Of a stretch of DNA of 64,000 nucleotides, positions 1-15,886 are shown one piece after another (position 1 is the stretch's first letter; each line of letters opens with the position of its first letter). The DNA comes from Nocardioides mesophilus (lineage in GTDB: Bacteria > Actinomycetota > Actinomycetes > Propionibacteriales > Nocardioidaceae): contig NZ_CP060713.1 of the NCBI RefSeq assembly GCF_014395785.1, forward strand, positions 152,501 through 216,500, written 5' to 3'. The translations under genes and the position numbers were made by a program. The notes under the pieces were generated by a model, which was not told where the DNA came from, made no database searches, and saw nothing but the letters and a program-made list of their open reading frames with translations.

Positions 1-1369
1 CCGGCAGACCGGGCGGACTGCCGGCGATGATCACCACCAGGTCGCCCTCCTTCACCCGGTTGATCCTGAGCAGGTGCTCGTCGACCTGACGCACCATCTC
101 GTCGGTGTGCTCGACCGAGGGCGCCTTGAAGGTCTCCACCCCCCAGGAGAGCGCGAGCTGCGAGCGGACCACGTCGACCGGGGTGAAGGCCAGCATCGGG
201 ATCTCCCCGCGGTACCGCGAGAGCCGGCGAGCCGAGTCGCCGCTCTGCGTGAACGCCACGAGGTACTTCGCGCCCACCCGCATCGCGACCTCGGCCGCGG
301 CCTTGGCGATCACTCCCCCGCGGGTGCGGGGCTGCCAGTCGATCGCGGTCATCCGGGCGAGCCCGTGGTCCTCGGTGGACTCGATGATCCGCGCCATCGT
401 CCGGACCGTCTCGATCGGGAACTCCCCGACGCTCGTCTCCCCGGAGAGCATCACCGCGTCGGCGCCGTCCAGCACGGCGTTGGCGACGTCGGAGGCCTCC
501 GCCCGGGTGGGGCGCGGCGAGGAGATCATCGACTCCAGCATCTGGGTGGCGACGATCACCGGCTTGGCGTGCCTGCGGGCGACGTCGATGACCAGCTTCT
601 GCAGGAAGGGCACGTCCTCGAGCGGACACTCCACGCCGAGGTCGCCACGGGCCACCATGAAGCCGTCGAAGGCGTCGACGATCTCCTCGATGTTGGTGAT
701 CGCCTGGGGCTTCTCGATCTTGGCGATCACCGGCAGGAAGATGCCCTCCTCCCGCATGATCGCGCGGACGTCCTCGACGTCGGAGGCGGAGCGGACGAAC
801 GACAGCGCGATGAAGTCGACGGTGAGGTGCAGGGCCCAGCGCAGGTCCTCCTTGTCCTTCTCGGACAGCGCCGGCACCGAGACGGCGACCCCGGGCAGGT
901 TGATGCCCTTGTGGTTGCTGACCGGCCCGGCGACCTCGACCCGGGTCTCGACGTCGGTGTCGCCGACCGCCGTCACCTCCAGGCGGACCTTGCCGTCGTC
1001 GATCAGGATCGGATCGCCCACCGAGACGTCGCCGGGCAGACCGGCGTACGTCGTCGAGCAGATCGACCGGTCACCGGGGACCTCACGGGTGGTGATCGTG
1101 AAGGTCTCGCCCTCGACGAGCTGGATCGGTCCGCCGGCCACCTTGCCCAGCCGGATCTTCGGCCCCTGCAGGTCCGCGAAGATCCCGATGGCGTGGCCGG
1201 TCTCGTCGGAGGCCTGCCTCACCATCTGGTAGACCTTCTCGTGGTCCTCGTAGGCGCCGTGGCTCAGGTTCAGCCGGGCGACGTCCATGCCGGCTTCGAC
1301 GAGCTCACGGATGCTGTCCGGAGTCGAGGTGGCGGGTCCTAGGGTGCAAACAATCTTGGCTCTACGCAC
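1..1369 (-). CDS. pyk: Pyruvate kinase, C-terminus cut by window edge
   Basis: Transfers phosphate from phosphoenolpyruvate to ADP, the last step of glycolysis, in the cytoplasm. Seen: the N-terminus reads [19 protein letters not shown], the family start, followed by [18 protein letters not shown] stretch near residue 240 is the catalytic-domain signature. The last readable residues are [15 protein letters not shown], close to the usual C-terminus, so about 456 residues are present and probably 15-25 are missing. The start is GTG at 1369: translation in this frame gives the conserved N-terminus immediately, and a -10-like TAGTGT lies 7 nt upstream, suggesting a leaderless message. It lies 83 bp downstream of gltD on the same strand. 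Confidence 0.96.
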   Translation of the reverse strand, partial: MRRAKIVCTLGPATSTPDSIRELVEAGMDVARLNLSHGAYEDHEKVYQMVRQASDETGHAIGIFADLQGPKIRLGKVAGGPIQLVEGETFTITTREVPGDRSICSTTYAGLPGDVSVGDPILIDDGKVRLEVTAVGDTDVETRVEVAGPVSNHKGINLPGVAVSVPALSEKDKEDLRWALHLTVDFIALSFVRSASDVEDVRAIMREEGIFLPVIAKIEKPQAITNIEEIVDAFDGFMVARGDLGVECPLEDVPFLQKLVIDVARRHAKPVIVATQMLESMISSPRPTRAEASDVANAVLDGADAVMLSGETSVGEFPIETVRTMARIIESTEDHGLARMTAIDWQPRTRGGVIAKAAAEVAMRVGAKYLVAFTQSGDSARRLSRYRGEIPMLAFTPVDVVRSQLALSWGVETFKAPSVEHTDEMVRQVDEHLLRINRVKEGDLVVIIAGSPPGLP

Positions 1370-1376
1370 GAATCCG

Positions 1377-1382
1377 ACACTA
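1377..1382 (-). promoter_or_regulatory. -10 element of pyk, leaderless type
   Basis: On the minus strand TAGTGT is followed by exactly 7 nt and then the GTG start. This matches the actinobacterial TANNNT consensus placed so that transcription would begin at or next to the start codon. No good -35 is visible. Confidence 0.5.
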
Positions 1383-1452
1383 GCGGGCTACCGGTCAGTC
1401 ACCCCTGTCGCCGGGTTGATCGTTCCAAGATGTGGGCCCGCCCCGCGGTGGA

Positions 1453-7453
<6,001 letters not shown>

Positions 7454-7482
7454 GCGGCACTCTCCCGTCGTCGTCGTGGCAA

Positions 7483-7504
7483 GGCGTCCGGGTGACCGGA
7501 CGCC
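7483..7504 (-). promoter_or_regulatory. Hairpin in the gltB leader
   Basis: A perfect 9-bp inverted repeat (GGCGTCCGG / CCGGACGCC) with a 4-nt loop sits about 30 nt upstream of the gltB start codon. There is no U-tract after it on the gltB strand, so it is not an ordinary intrinsic terminator. It could be an operator, an RNA-stabilising hairpin or chance in GC-rich DNA. Confidence 0.4.
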
Positions 7505-7599
7505 GGTGCCGTGAGCAGGTGTGTGCGCGGGACGACATTGGCCCAGGCGGAGAACCGAGCGTACCCCACCGGAGGCATGCCCTGCTGCCGCGGTGAGAC

Positions 7600-7627
7600 G
7601 CCGGTGTCACATGTCGGACACGTCGGC
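7600..7627 (-). terminator. Possible terminator of the VIT-family gene
   Basis: Just past the VIT stop codon is an imperfect hairpin: GCCG-GTGTC, an 8-nt loop, then GACAC, a 2-nt bulge and CGGC. No U-run follows, as is common in high-GC actinobacteria. Weak support. Confidence 0.35.
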
Positions 7628-7631
7628 AGGA

Positions 7632-8357
7632 TCAGCCGAGACCCACGCCGACGAGCGCGCCGAACCCGTAGGTGAGCGCGGCCGCGATGCCGCCGAGGAG
7701 CATCTGCCGCAGCCCGCCGTACCACCACGACCGGCTGGTCACCTGGGTGACGACCGCACCGCAGACGAAGAGCGCCAGCAGCGTCACCGCCAGGCCGGGC
7801 AGCAGCGACGAGCCGCCGAGCAGGTAGGGCATCACCGGGATCAGGGCGCCGACCGCGAAGGCCACGAACGACGAGACCGCGGCGAGCATCGGCGAGGCCA
7901 GGTCCCCCGGGTCGACCCCGAGCTCCTCGCGGGCGTGCACGTTGACCGCGTTCTCGACGTCGCGGTGGATCTGGCGCGAGACCTCCATCGCCAGGTCCGG
8001 GTCGATCCCCTTGGCGGCGTACATCGCCGCGAGCTCGCGGGTCTCGCCCTCGGGGTTGGCCAGGATCTCGGCGCGCTCCTTGTGGATCTCGCGCTCCGCC
8101 GCCTCGCTCTGGCTGGCCACCGAGGTGTACTCCCCCGCGGCCATCGAGAAGGCGCCGGCGGCCAGGCCGGCCAGGCCGGCCAGCACCACCGCGGTGGAAC
8201 CGGACTGGTCACGCGTGCCGCCGGCGACACCGGCGATCAGCGCGAGGTTCGACACCAGGCCGTCCATCGCGCCGAAGACGGCCGGACGCAGCCAGCCGCC
8301 GGTGACGTCCGGGTGATCGTGCTCGATCTCGGGAACGCGGGGCGAGTCGGTGGCCAT
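7632..8357 (-). CDS. VIT1/CCC1-family membrane transporter
   Basis: Predicted Fe2+/Mn2+ exporter-type membrane protein of the VIT family. Seen: 241 aa with paired N-terminal hydrophobic segments (GAMDGLVSNLALIAGVAGG and an Ala/Gly-rich helix ending AAGEYTSVASQSE, the family signature). A charged cytoplasmic middle region (EREIHKERAEILANP) follows, then three further hydrophobic segments to the C-terminus. A start six bases earlier (GTG at 8363) is possible. I prefer ATG at 8357 because a -10-like TAGTTT ends at 8364 and would make the message leaderless. The substrate is inferred from the family, not shown here. Stands alone between lgt and gltB. Confidence 0.88.
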   Translation of the reverse strand: MATDSPRVPEIEHDHPDVTGGWLRPAVFGAMDGLVSNLALIAGVAGGTRDQSGSTAVVLAGLAGLAAGAFSMAAGEYTSVASQSEAAEREIHKERAEILANPEGETRELAAMYAAKGIDPDLAMEVSRQIHRDVENAVNVHAREELGVDPGDLASPMLAAVSSFVAFAVGALIPVMPYLLGGSSLLPGLAVTLLALFVCGAVVTQVTSRSWWYGGLRQMLLGGIAAALTYGFGALVGVGLG

Positions 8358-8363
8358 GTGCAC

Positions 8364-8369
8364 AAACTA
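8364..8369 (-). promoter_or_regulatory. -10 element of the VIT gene, leaderless type
   Basis: TAGTTT on the minus strand lies 6 nt before the preferred ATG. A weak -35 candidate (TGAAAT at 8387-8392) is 17 bp upstream. Confidence 0.45.
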
Positions 8370-8432
8370 CCCAGCCGGGCCGCCTGATTTCACCGAAGGG
8401 CAGGCTCACCTCATCCGCCCCGAGGGCCGGAG

Positions 8433-9314
8433 TCAGCCGGCCTCGGAGTCCCCGGACTTCTGGGCGGACGGCTCGTCGGGCTGCGGCCCGGTGAACACCG
8501 TCTCCTCGCGACCGGGGTGCACCCGCGCCGACCACAGGAACAGCCCGAGGCCGAAGAGGAACACCACGATCGAGGTCCAGACGTTCAGCCGGAGGCCGAA
8601 CACGTCGTTCTCCTGCACCGTGTCGATGCGGAGGTACTCGATCCAGCCCCGGCCCGCGGTGTAGCCCATGATGTACAGCGCGAAGACCCGGCCGTAGCCG
8701 AGCCGGAACCGGCGGTCGGCCCAGAGCAGCAGGCCGGCCACGCCGAGGTTCCACACGCACTCGTAGAGGTAGGTCGGGTGGAAGGTGGTGTACTGCTCGT
8801 AGCCCGCCACCCGGTGTTCGGGATCGATCTCGAGGCCCCACGGCAGCGTGGTCGGCCGGCCGTAGAGCTCCTGGTTGAACCAGTTGCCCCACCGGCCGAT
8901 CGCCTGGGCGATGATGATGCCGGGTGCGATCGCGTCACCGAAGGTGAGGAACCGCACCTTCTGCTGCCGGCAGCCGATGTAGGCGCCGACGGCGCCGAGC
9001 GCGACCGCTCCCCAGATCCCCAGCCCGCCCTGCCAGACGTAGAGCGCCCTGATCGGGTCCCGGCCCTCGCCGAAGTAGAGCTTGTAGTCGGTGATCACGT
9101 GGTAGAGCCGGCCGCCGACCAGGCCGAAGGGCACCGCCCAGACCGCGATGTCGCTGACCTGCCCGGGGCGGCCACCGCGGGCGACCCAGCGCTTCTCGCC
9201 GAGCCAGACCGCCACCACGACGCCGAGGATGATGCACAGGGCGTAGGCGCGGATCGGGAGCGGCCCCAGGTGCCAGACGCCCTGGTCAGGGCTGGGGATG
9301 CTGGCCAGGATCAC
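8433..9314 (-). CDS. lgt: Prolipoprotein diacylglyceryl transferase
   Basis: Attaches diacylglycerol from phosphatidylglycerol to the lipobox cysteine of prolipoproteins in the cytoplasmic membrane. Seen: 293 aa, normal length. About seven hydrophobic segments begin with AYALCIILGVVVAVWLG. The Lgt signature GRWGNWFNQELYG is near residues 140-155, and HPTYLYE follows it. The charged C-terminal tail is variable in the family. The ATG at 9314 overlaps the stop of the upstream Sco1-type lipoprotein gene by 4 bp, so a lipoprotein and its modifying enzyme are translationally coupled. It sits at the end of the trp operon, its usual actinobacterial position. Confidence 0.96.
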   Translation of the reverse strand: MILASIPSPDQGVWHLGPLPIRAYALCIILGVVVAVWLGEKRWVARGGRPGQVSDIAVWAVPFGLVGGRLYHVITDYKLYFGEGRDPIRALYVWQGGLGIWGAVALGAVGAYIGCRQQKVRFLTFGDAIAPGIIIAQAIGRWGNWFNQELYGRPTTLPWGLEIDPEHRVAGYEQYTTFHPTYLYECVWNLGVAGLLLWADRRFRLGYGRVFALYIMGYTAGRGWIEYLRIDTVQENDVFGLRLNVWTSIVVFLFGLGLFLWSARVHPGREETVFTGPQPDEPSAQKSGDSEAG

Positions 9315-10003
9315 GACGTCCCTCCGGTCTGCTCGGGCGGGACCGGGACGCCGCCGTCGAGGATGGTGCGGAGGTCCTCCGCCATCAGCTCGGGGCCGGT
9401 GCCCTGGGTCCAGACCACCGGCGCGGTGCCGTCGGGGGCGACCCCGATGACGTTGGTGCCGTGGTCGACCTCGTAGCCGCCGGAGGGCAGCCTGGCGCCC
9501 TTGGCGACCGGCACGCCCATCGCCGTGCCGAGCTTCACGATCTTCTCGAGCGGTCCGGTCAGCCCGCCGAAGCTCGGGTCGAACCGGTCCAGGTAGGCCC
9601 GCAGGGTGGCGCGGTCGTCCCGGGCGGGGTCGGTGGTGACGAACTGCATGCCGATCTGGGCGCGCTGCTGCTCGTCGAGCCGGGTCAGCGCGGAGGCGAT
9701 GTCGGCCATCACCAGCTGGCAGATGTCGGGGCAGTGCGTGTAGCCGAAGAAGACCAGGGTCAGCGGCCGGTCCGGGTCCGCGGCCAGGGAGTACGGCGCC
9801 CCGTCGGTCGCGGTGAGCTCGACCGGAGGCACGTCGTAGGCCTGCGGGAGCACGATGCCGTTGAGCCCGTCGTCCTCGCTGATGCTGACCCCGGCCACCG
9901 GGGCACCGCCGCTGTCCGGCTCCGCGGCGCAGCCGCCGAGCGCCACCGCCCCGAGCACGACCAGGGCACCAGCGGCACGCAGTCGACGATCACGCCGACG
10001 CAC
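9311..10003 (-). CDS. Sco1/SenC-family copper-binding lipoprotein
   Basis: Thioredoxin-fold protein that by family delivers copper to the CuA site of cytochrome c oxidase outside the membrane. Seen: 230 aa, signal peptide with lipobox LGGC and lipidated Cys25. Copper ligands are the CPDIC pair (Cys91 and Cys95) after VFFGYTH, and a distal His near 181 (VDHGTNVIGV). The start is GTG at 10003 and overlaps the end of trpA by 14 bp. Placement between trpA and lgt is not a biosynthetic link; the lipoprotein/Lgt pairing may be functional or incidental. Confidence 0.93.
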   Translation of the reverse strand: MRRRDRRLRAAGALVVLGAVALGGCAAEPDSGGAPVAGVSISEDDGLNGIVLPQAYDVPPVELTATDGAPYSLAADPDRPLTLVFFGYTHCPDICQLVMADIASALTRLDEQQRAQIGMQFVTTDPARDDRATLRAYLDRFDPSFGGLTGPLEKIVKLGTAMGVPVAKGARLPSGGYEVDHGTNVIGVAPDGTAPVVWTQGTGPELMAEDLRTILDGGVPVPPEQTGGTS

Positions 10004-10801
10004 GGACGCCCTCGGCCAGGTCCAGGGTCAGCTCGCGCAGCGACGCCAGCCCGGCCTCGCGGTCCGAGCCCGCGTCGAGCAGCCGGCGGACGAACGCCGA
10101 CCCGACGATCACCCCGTCGGCGTGCCGGGCCACCTCGGCGGCCTGCCGGCCGTCGGACACCCCCAGCCCGACGCCGACCGGCAGGTCGGTGACCGCCTTG
10201 GTGCGTGCCACCAGCGGGCCGACCAGGTCGCTGGAGCTCTCCCGGGCACCGGTCACGCCCATGACCGCGGTGGCGTAGACGAACCCGCGACAGGCCTGCG
10301 TGGTGGAGCGGAGCCGCTGCTCGGTCGAGGACGGGGCGACCAGGAAGACCTTGTCCAGGTCGTGGGCGTCCGCCGCCGCGATCCACTCGTCGGCCTCGTC
10401 CGGCACGAGGTCCGGCGTGATCAGACCGGCTCCGCCGGCGTCGGCCAGGCTGGTGGCGAACCGCTCGACGCCGTACCGCTCGACGGGGTTCCAGTAGGTC
10501 ATCACCAGCACCGGCACGCCGGTCTCGGCGACCTGCTCGACGGTGCGCAGCACGTCGGCGATCCGGACGCCGCCCTCGAGGGCCCGCTGGGCGGCCTCCT
10601 GGATCGTCGGGCCGTCCATCACCGGGTCGCTGTAGGGCAGCCCGATCTCGATCACGTCGCAGCCGGCGGCGACCATGGCGCGCATGGCGTCGACCGCGCC
10701 GGGGACGTCGGGGAAGCCGGCGGGCAGGTAGCCGACCAGCGCGGCGCGGTTCTCGGCACGGGCCCGGTCGAACGCGACGGCCGAGCCGCGGGAGCCTCCG
10801 C

Positions 10802-10805
<4 letters not shown>
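9990..10805 (-). CDS. trpA: Tryptophan synthase alpha chain
   Basis: Cleaves indole-3-glycerol phosphate to indole and glyceraldehyde-3-phosphate inside the TrpA2B2 complex. Seen: 271 aa (beta/alpha)8 barrel. The catalytic acids fall in [17 protein letters not shown] (Glu53 and Asp60), and the phosphate-binding region [10 protein letters not shown] is near residue 215. The start is GTG at 10805, overlapping the trpB stop as GTGA. An upstream reading-frame extension runs antisense-like through trpB and is not coding. Confidence 0.97.
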
Positions 10806-12136
<1,331 letters not shown>

Positions 12137-12143
12137 GCCGGGG

Positions 12144-12986
12144 TCAGACCCCCTTCTGCTGTCCGTGCGAGTCGTTCTCGCACTTGTGGAGCGAGGGATG
12201 GGCGCCGGCCGCGACCAGGTCCGCGACGGCCTCGCGCGGGTTGTCACCGCGGACCAGGGTCTCGCCGACGAGGACGACGTGGGCGCCCTGCTTGGCGTAC
12301 TCGAACACGTCGTGCGGGCCGCGGACGCCGGACTCGGCGACCCGGACCACGTCGTCGGGGATCCGCGGCGCCAGCCGGGCGAAGGTGTCGCGGTCGACCT
12401 CGAGGGTGCGGAGGTTGCGGGCGTTGACCCCGATCAGCTGCGCGCCCGCGTCGAGCGCGCGGTCCACCTCGTCCTCGTCGTGGACCTCCACCAGCGGCGT
12501 CAGCCCGATGGTGATCGCGCGCTCGAGGAGGCCGACCAGCTGCGGCTGGTCGAGCGCCGCGACGATCAGCAGCACGAGGTCGGCGCCGGCCGCGCGGGCC
12601 TCCCACAGCTGGTAGGAGGTGACGATGAAGTCCTTGCGCAGCACGGGGACGTCGACCGCGGCGCGCACGGCGCGCAGGTCCTCCAGGCTGCCGCCGAAGC
12701 GGCGCTGCTCGGTGAGCACGCTGATGGTGGCCGCCCCACCGGCGGCGTAGTCGACGGCCAGGGCGGCGGGGTCCGTGATGGTGGCGAGAGGCCCCTTGCT
12801 GGGGCTGGAGCGCTTCACCTCGGCGATGACGCTGACACCGCCGTCACGGAACAGGGGCATCGGGTCGAGGGCGTCCGGCGCCTGCCGGGCTGCGACCTTG
12901 AGCTCCTCGATCGAGGTGCTCTGCTCACGCTCCGCGAGGTCGAGCCGGACGCCGTCGATGATCTCGTCGAGCACGGAACTGCTCAC
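12144..12986 (-). CDS. trpC: Indole-3-glycerol phosphate synthase
   Basis: Converts CdRP to indole-3-glycerol phosphate in tryptophan synthesis. Seen: 280 aa barrel with the substrate-binding [11 protein letters not shown] near residue 55, [13 protein letters not shown] near 183 and [11 protein letters not shown] near 215. The GTG start at 12986 has a GAGGAGAGG ribosome site. The C-terminal tail ([14 protein letters not shown]) is longer than usual. First gene of trpCBA; the 149-bp gap to the divergent DUF4190 gene must hold its promoter, though no convincing -35/-10 pair is visible. Confidence 0.96.
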   Translation of the reverse strand: MSSSVLDEIIDGVRLDLAEREQSTSIEELKVAARQAPDALDPMPLFRDGGVSVIAEVKRSSPSKGPLATITDPAALAVDYAAGGAATISVLTEQRRFGGSLEDLRAVRAAVDVPVLRKDFIVTSYQLWEARAAGADLVLLIVAALDQPQLVGLLERAITIGLTPLVEVHDEDEVDRALDAGAQLIGVNARNLRTLEVDRDTFARLAPRIPDDVVRVAESGVRGPHDVFEYAKQGAHVVLVGETLVRGDNPREAVADLVAAGAHPSLHKCENDSHGQQKGV

Positions 12987-13135
12987 GGTGCTGACCTCTC
13001 CTCGGCGGACACGATGTCGGGGTCTCTAGACTCTCATGCGCCCGGTTGCCGGCTCACCACGAGGTGGCGTCCCCCGGACACCTGCAGCAGTGACAGCGTC
13101 CCGATCCCCCGACACGCATCCGAGGAAGTCCCGGC

Positions 13136-13507
13136 ATGAGCCACACCCCCGGCCCGCCCCCGCCCGGCTACGGCTACCCGCCGGCCGGCTACCCGGCGCC
13201 GGCGCCCACCAACGGGAAGGCGACCGCGGCCCTCATCGTCGGCATCAGCACGCTCGTCCTGTCCTGGTGCTGCGGCGCCGGCGTGCTCGGCCTCGTCGCG
13301 GTCGTGCTCGGGGTGAAGGGGCGCTCGGAGATCCGCAGCTCGCAGGGCACCCAGAGTGGGGAGGGCATCGCGATGGCCGGGATCATCACCGGCGCCGTGG
13401 CCGCGGTGATCGGGATCCTCGTGGTCGCGCTGATCGTGATCCTCGTGGCCAGCGGCAACGCGGCCTTCCAGGAGTACGCCGAGAGCGGCTCCACCGCCAC
13501 CTTCTAG
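13136..13507 (+). CDS. DUF4190 small membrane protein
   Basis: 123 aa. A Pro/Gly/Tyr-rich N-terminus (PPPGYGYPPAGYP) leads into two hydrophobic hairpin segments: ALIVGISTLVLSWCC-GVLGLVAVVLG, then AMAGIITGAVAAVIGILVVAL. Between them is the family's short polar loop ending in GxAMAG. ATG at 13136 has a GAGGAAG site. Function of DUF4190 is unknown. It is paired with a second, longer copy downstream and lies, on the opposite strand, between trpC and the trp-linked membrane genes. Confidence 0.85.
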   Translation: MSHTPGPPPPGYGYPPAGYPAPAPTNGKATAALIVGISTLVLSWCCGAGVLGLVAVVLGVKGRSEIRSSQGTQSGEGIAMAGIITGAVAAVIGILVVALIVILVASGNAAFQEYAESGSTATF

Positions 13508-13607
13508 GGCGCGCTCCCGCGCAGGCGTGTCGGGCGGTGCAGCCGGGGCGAGGCACTAGCGTCGGGCCCACAACCGATCACGACGCACTGCCGACGAGGG
13601 AGAAACG

Positions 13608-14099
13608 ATGAGCTACACACCGCCACCGCCGCCGCCCGAGGAGGGCGGCCCCGGCGACGGGTCCGGGACACCTCCCGGGTACGGCGCCCCGCCCCCGCCG
13701 CCTCCGGGCTACGGCACGCCCCCGCCGCCGCCCGGCTACGGCGGCCCGACCGGTCCCGGCTACGGCGGCCCGACCGGTCCCGGCTACGGCGGCCAGGGTC
13801 CGGGCTACGGAGCCCCGCGCGCGAACACCAAGGCCGTGGTGGCCCTGGTGATCGGCATCGCCTCGCCGCTGCTGGGGCTGTGCTGCTTCCTGTTCGGGCT
13901 GGCCGGCATCGCCGCGGTGGTGCTCGGACGCCAGGCCCAGAACGAGATCGCCGCCAGCGCCGGCTCGCAGACCGGCCAGGGGATGGCGAAGGCCGGCTTC
14001 ATCCTCGGCATCGTCGGCACCGTCGTCGGCGTGCTCGGGCTGATCTGGACGATCTACGTCGCCGCCACCGGCGACTTCCAGTTCACCAACACCCCGTGA
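13608..14099 (+). CDS. DUF4190 membrane protein with PGYG repeats
   Basis: 163 aa. Residues 1-68 are low-complexity Pro/Gly/Tyr repeats (PPPPGYG, GYGGPTGP). The C-terminal half holds two hydrophobic segments (VVALVIGIASPLLGLCCFLFG and the segment after GMAKAG) like the preceding gene, so the two are probably an old tandem duplication. The start ATG follows GGGAG. Such proline-rich tails often mediate surface or partner interactions, but no function can be assigned. Confidence 0.85.
   Translation: MSYTPPPPPPEEGGPGDGSGTPPGYGAPPPPPPGYGTPPPPPGYGGPTGPGYGGPTGPGYGGQGPGYGAPRANTKAVVALVIGIASPLLGLCCFLFGLAGIAAVVLGRQAQNEIAASAGSQTGQGMAKAGFILGIVGTVVGVLGLIWTIYVAATGDFQFTNTP
13734..13791 (+). repeat. 24-bp tandem repeat encoding GYGGPTGP
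   Basis: Two identical 24-bp units (13734-13757 and 13758-13781), then a partial third, inside the second DUF4190 gene. Repeat-number variation would change tail length without shifting the frame. Confidence 0.8.
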
Positions 14100-14107
14100 C
14101 CTGCTGG

Positions 14108-14134
14108 CCCCTTGACCGCTGTCGCGGTCAGGGG
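14108..14134. terminator. Bidirectional terminator hairpin
   Basis: Between the convergent DUF4190 and DUF2752 genes: CCCC, a bulged T, TGACCGC, a 4-nt loop, GCGGTCA, GGGG. It overlaps the DUF2752 stop codon and can serve both strands. Confidence 0.6.
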
Positions 14135-14565
14135 GTCAGCCACGTCGCGAACGGCAGGTTGCGCAGCACCCAGAACACCGCGGTCACCCCGAGCACCAGC
14201 CCGGTCAGCCAGTAGGCCTGCCGGTCGGTCGGCTGCCGCCGCACTCCGCGCCAGCCGTCGCGCATCCGGCGCAGCCACCACGCGCCGAGCAGCGGGAGCG
14301 CACCGACGAGCAGCAGGTTGCTCGACGCGGCGCCGGCGACGTCGCCGCGGGTCAGGTCGTTCACGGCGCGCAGGCCACCGCACCCGGGGCAGTAGGTGCC
14401 GGTCAGCACCAGCCAGGGGCACAGCCCCCAGCTGCCCGCCTGGTGCGGGTCGCGCACGTGCAGGGCGACCGAGGCGGCGAGCACGCCGACCGCGAGGAAC
14501 GTCGGCCCCTGCACCCGCGCCCAGCGGCTGCGGGCGTCGGGCGGAGCTGCGAGTGTCGCGGTCAC
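14128..14565 (-). CDS. DUF2752 membrane protein
   Basis: 145 aa with an N-terminal hydrophobic segment and the DUF2752 signature GTYCPGCGGLRAVNDL, followed by two more hydrophobic segments. The start is GTG at 14565 with a GGGAGG site 7 nt upstream; the longer frame before it runs antisense through the neighbouring gene. Function unknown; in actinobacteria it is typically found by trpC. It is next to the 66-residue membrane protein with 20 bp between them. Confidence 0.85.
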   Translation of the reverse strand: MTATLAAPPDARSRWARVQGPTFLAVGVLAASVALHVRDPHQAGSWGLCPWLVLTGTYCPGCGGLRAVNDLTRGDVAGAASSNLLLVGALPLLGAWWLRRMRDGWRGVRRQPTDRQAYWLTGLVLGVTAVFWVLRNLPFATWLTP

Positions 14566-14585
14566 GACCGGCCTCCCGGCAGTCC

Positions 14586-14786
14586 TCAGTCGGCGACGGG
14601 CTCGGCGCCCAGGCCCATCTTCTGCATGATCTTGCCGACGATCGCACCGGCGGGCAGCAGCGCGAGCCCGACCCAGAACATCGGCCAGTTGTCGATCACC
14701 ATGCCGATGCCGCCGACGACGAACCCGACCAGGATGATGATGACGCCGGTCCAGGCAGCAGGGGTGTTGCCGTGGTGTGCAGCCAT
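14586..14786 (-). CDS. Small two-helix membrane protein (HGxx type)
   Basis: 66 aa. MAAHHGNTPAAWT leads into two hydrophobic helices (VIIILVGFVVGGIGMVI and FWVGLALLPAGAIVG) and a short polar tail. It has the look of the small HG-motif membrane protein found in actinobacterial trp regions. A GAGGAGTTCCCC-type site precedes the ATG. No function known; retained in a conserved neighbourhood. Confidence 0.75.
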   Translation of the reverse strand: MAAHHGNTPAAWTGVIIILVGFVVGGIGMVIDNWPMFWVGLALLPAGAIVGKIMQKMGLGAEPVAD

Positions 14787-14898
14787 GCGGGGGAACTCCT
14801 CGTGTTGCGCGGTGGACCGGGTAGGTGGTGCCCCTCATCCTAGGACCGCGGGCGCGGCCGGGTGGCGCGTGGGTCGGCGTGGCGGGCGGTGGTGCCGC

Positions 14899-15495
14899 TC
14901 AGGCGGTCGGGTCGCGGCCCTCGTCGATGGCCCGCCACAGCTCCCGCTCGTCCGGCTCGGCAGCGGGCCCGCTGCCCGCGGCGGCACCGGCCGCCGGGCG
15001 CGAGCCGGGGGCGTCGTACCGGCTGCCCATGGAGGGCCAGGTCCGGGCCCGGAGGACCGCGACGCCCAGGGTGACCAGGGTCAGGACGAGAGCGACGCCG
15101 GTGGTCCAGTACCACGCGGTGAGCGAGCCGGCGAGCACGTCGCTGGTCGCCCCCTGGGCAGTGGCCGCGGTGACCGCGGCGTCCGGCGCGGCGTCGAAGG
15201 CGTCGACCAGGGCGACCAGGGCTCCCGCCGCGGCGAGCACGCCGATGACGGCGCCGACCTGCCGGGCACGGCCCCGCAGCACCAGCACCACGCCCCAGGC
15301 GGCGAGCGCGACCAACGACAGCGCCAGCACCAGCGGTGCGGCGTCCGAGCCGGTGACCGACCCGTTGACCGCGACGCCCGCGGCGTCCCCGGAGGAGGTG
15401 GCCCACTCCCGGGAGGCGCCGACGGCGGCCAGTGCCCCGGCGCCGAGGCCGACCAGCACGGTGGTCCCGAACGAGCGGTCCCGGCGTCCGGTCAC
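14899..15495 (-). CDS. Trp-operon-associated membrane protein (TIGR02234 type)
   Basis: 198 aa with four hydrophobic segments: an N-terminal one, [39 protein letters not shown] and [19 protein letters not shown] conserved acidic C-terminus ([13 protein letters not shown]) follows a Pro/Ala-rich linker. Matches the family usually placed between trpE and trpC in actinobacteria. The start is GTG at 15495, overlapping the hisI stop as GTGA. Here it follows hisI directly with no trpE. Function unknown. Confidence 0.85.
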   Translation of the reverse strand: MTGRRDRSFGTTVLVGLGAGALAAVGASREWATSSGDAAGVAVNGSVTGSDAAPLVLALSLVALAAWGVVLVLRGRARQVGAVIGVLAAAGALVALVDAFDAAPDAAVTAATAQGATSDVLAGSLTAWYWTTGVALVLTLVTLGVAVLRARTWPSMGSRYDAPGSRPAAGAAAGSGPAAEPDERELWRAIDEGRDPTA

Positions 15496-15842
15496 GGCTG
15501 CGACACCGGCAGCTCGCGGGCGTCGAAGCAGGTGCGGTCCCCGGTGTGGCAGGCGGGTCCCTCCTGGTCCACGGCGAGCAGCAGCGTGTCGCCGTCGCAG
15601 TCGAGCCGCACCGAGCGCACCCACTGCCGGTTCCCGGAGGTCTCGCCCTTGACCCAGTACTCGCTGCGCGAGCGGCTCCAGTACGTCGCCCGGCCGGTGG
15701 TCAAGGTGCGGTGCAGCGCCTCGTCGTCCATCCAGCCGACCATCAGCACCTCACCGGTGTCGTGCTGCTGCACCACGGCCGGGACCAGCCCGTCGGCGTC
15801 GCGCTTGAGCAGTCCGGCGATGTCGGGGTCCAGGGAGCTCAC
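15492..15842 (-). CDS. hisI: Phosphoribosyl-AMP cyclohydrolase
   Basis: Opens the adenine ring of phosphoribosyl-AMP, third step of histidine synthesis. Seen: 116 aa, the monofunctional length with no HisE domain. Metal ligands lie in DCDGD (Cys82) and in CHTGDRTC (Cys98, Cys105), and [15 protein letters not shown] is the substrate-binding signature. ATG at 15842. Separated from the other his genes by the ABC exporter pair; translationally coupled to the trp-associated membrane gene. Confidence 0.96.
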   Translation of the reverse strand: MSSLDPDIAGLLKRDADGLVPAVVQQHDTGEVLMVGWMDDEALHRTLTTGRATYWSRSRSEYWVKGETSGNRQWVRSVRLDCDGDTLLLAVDQEGPACHTGDRTCFDARELPVSQP

Positions 15843-15886
15843 CGGGCCATCCTCCCACCAGGCCGGGCGCCGGCCCGACCCGCCGG

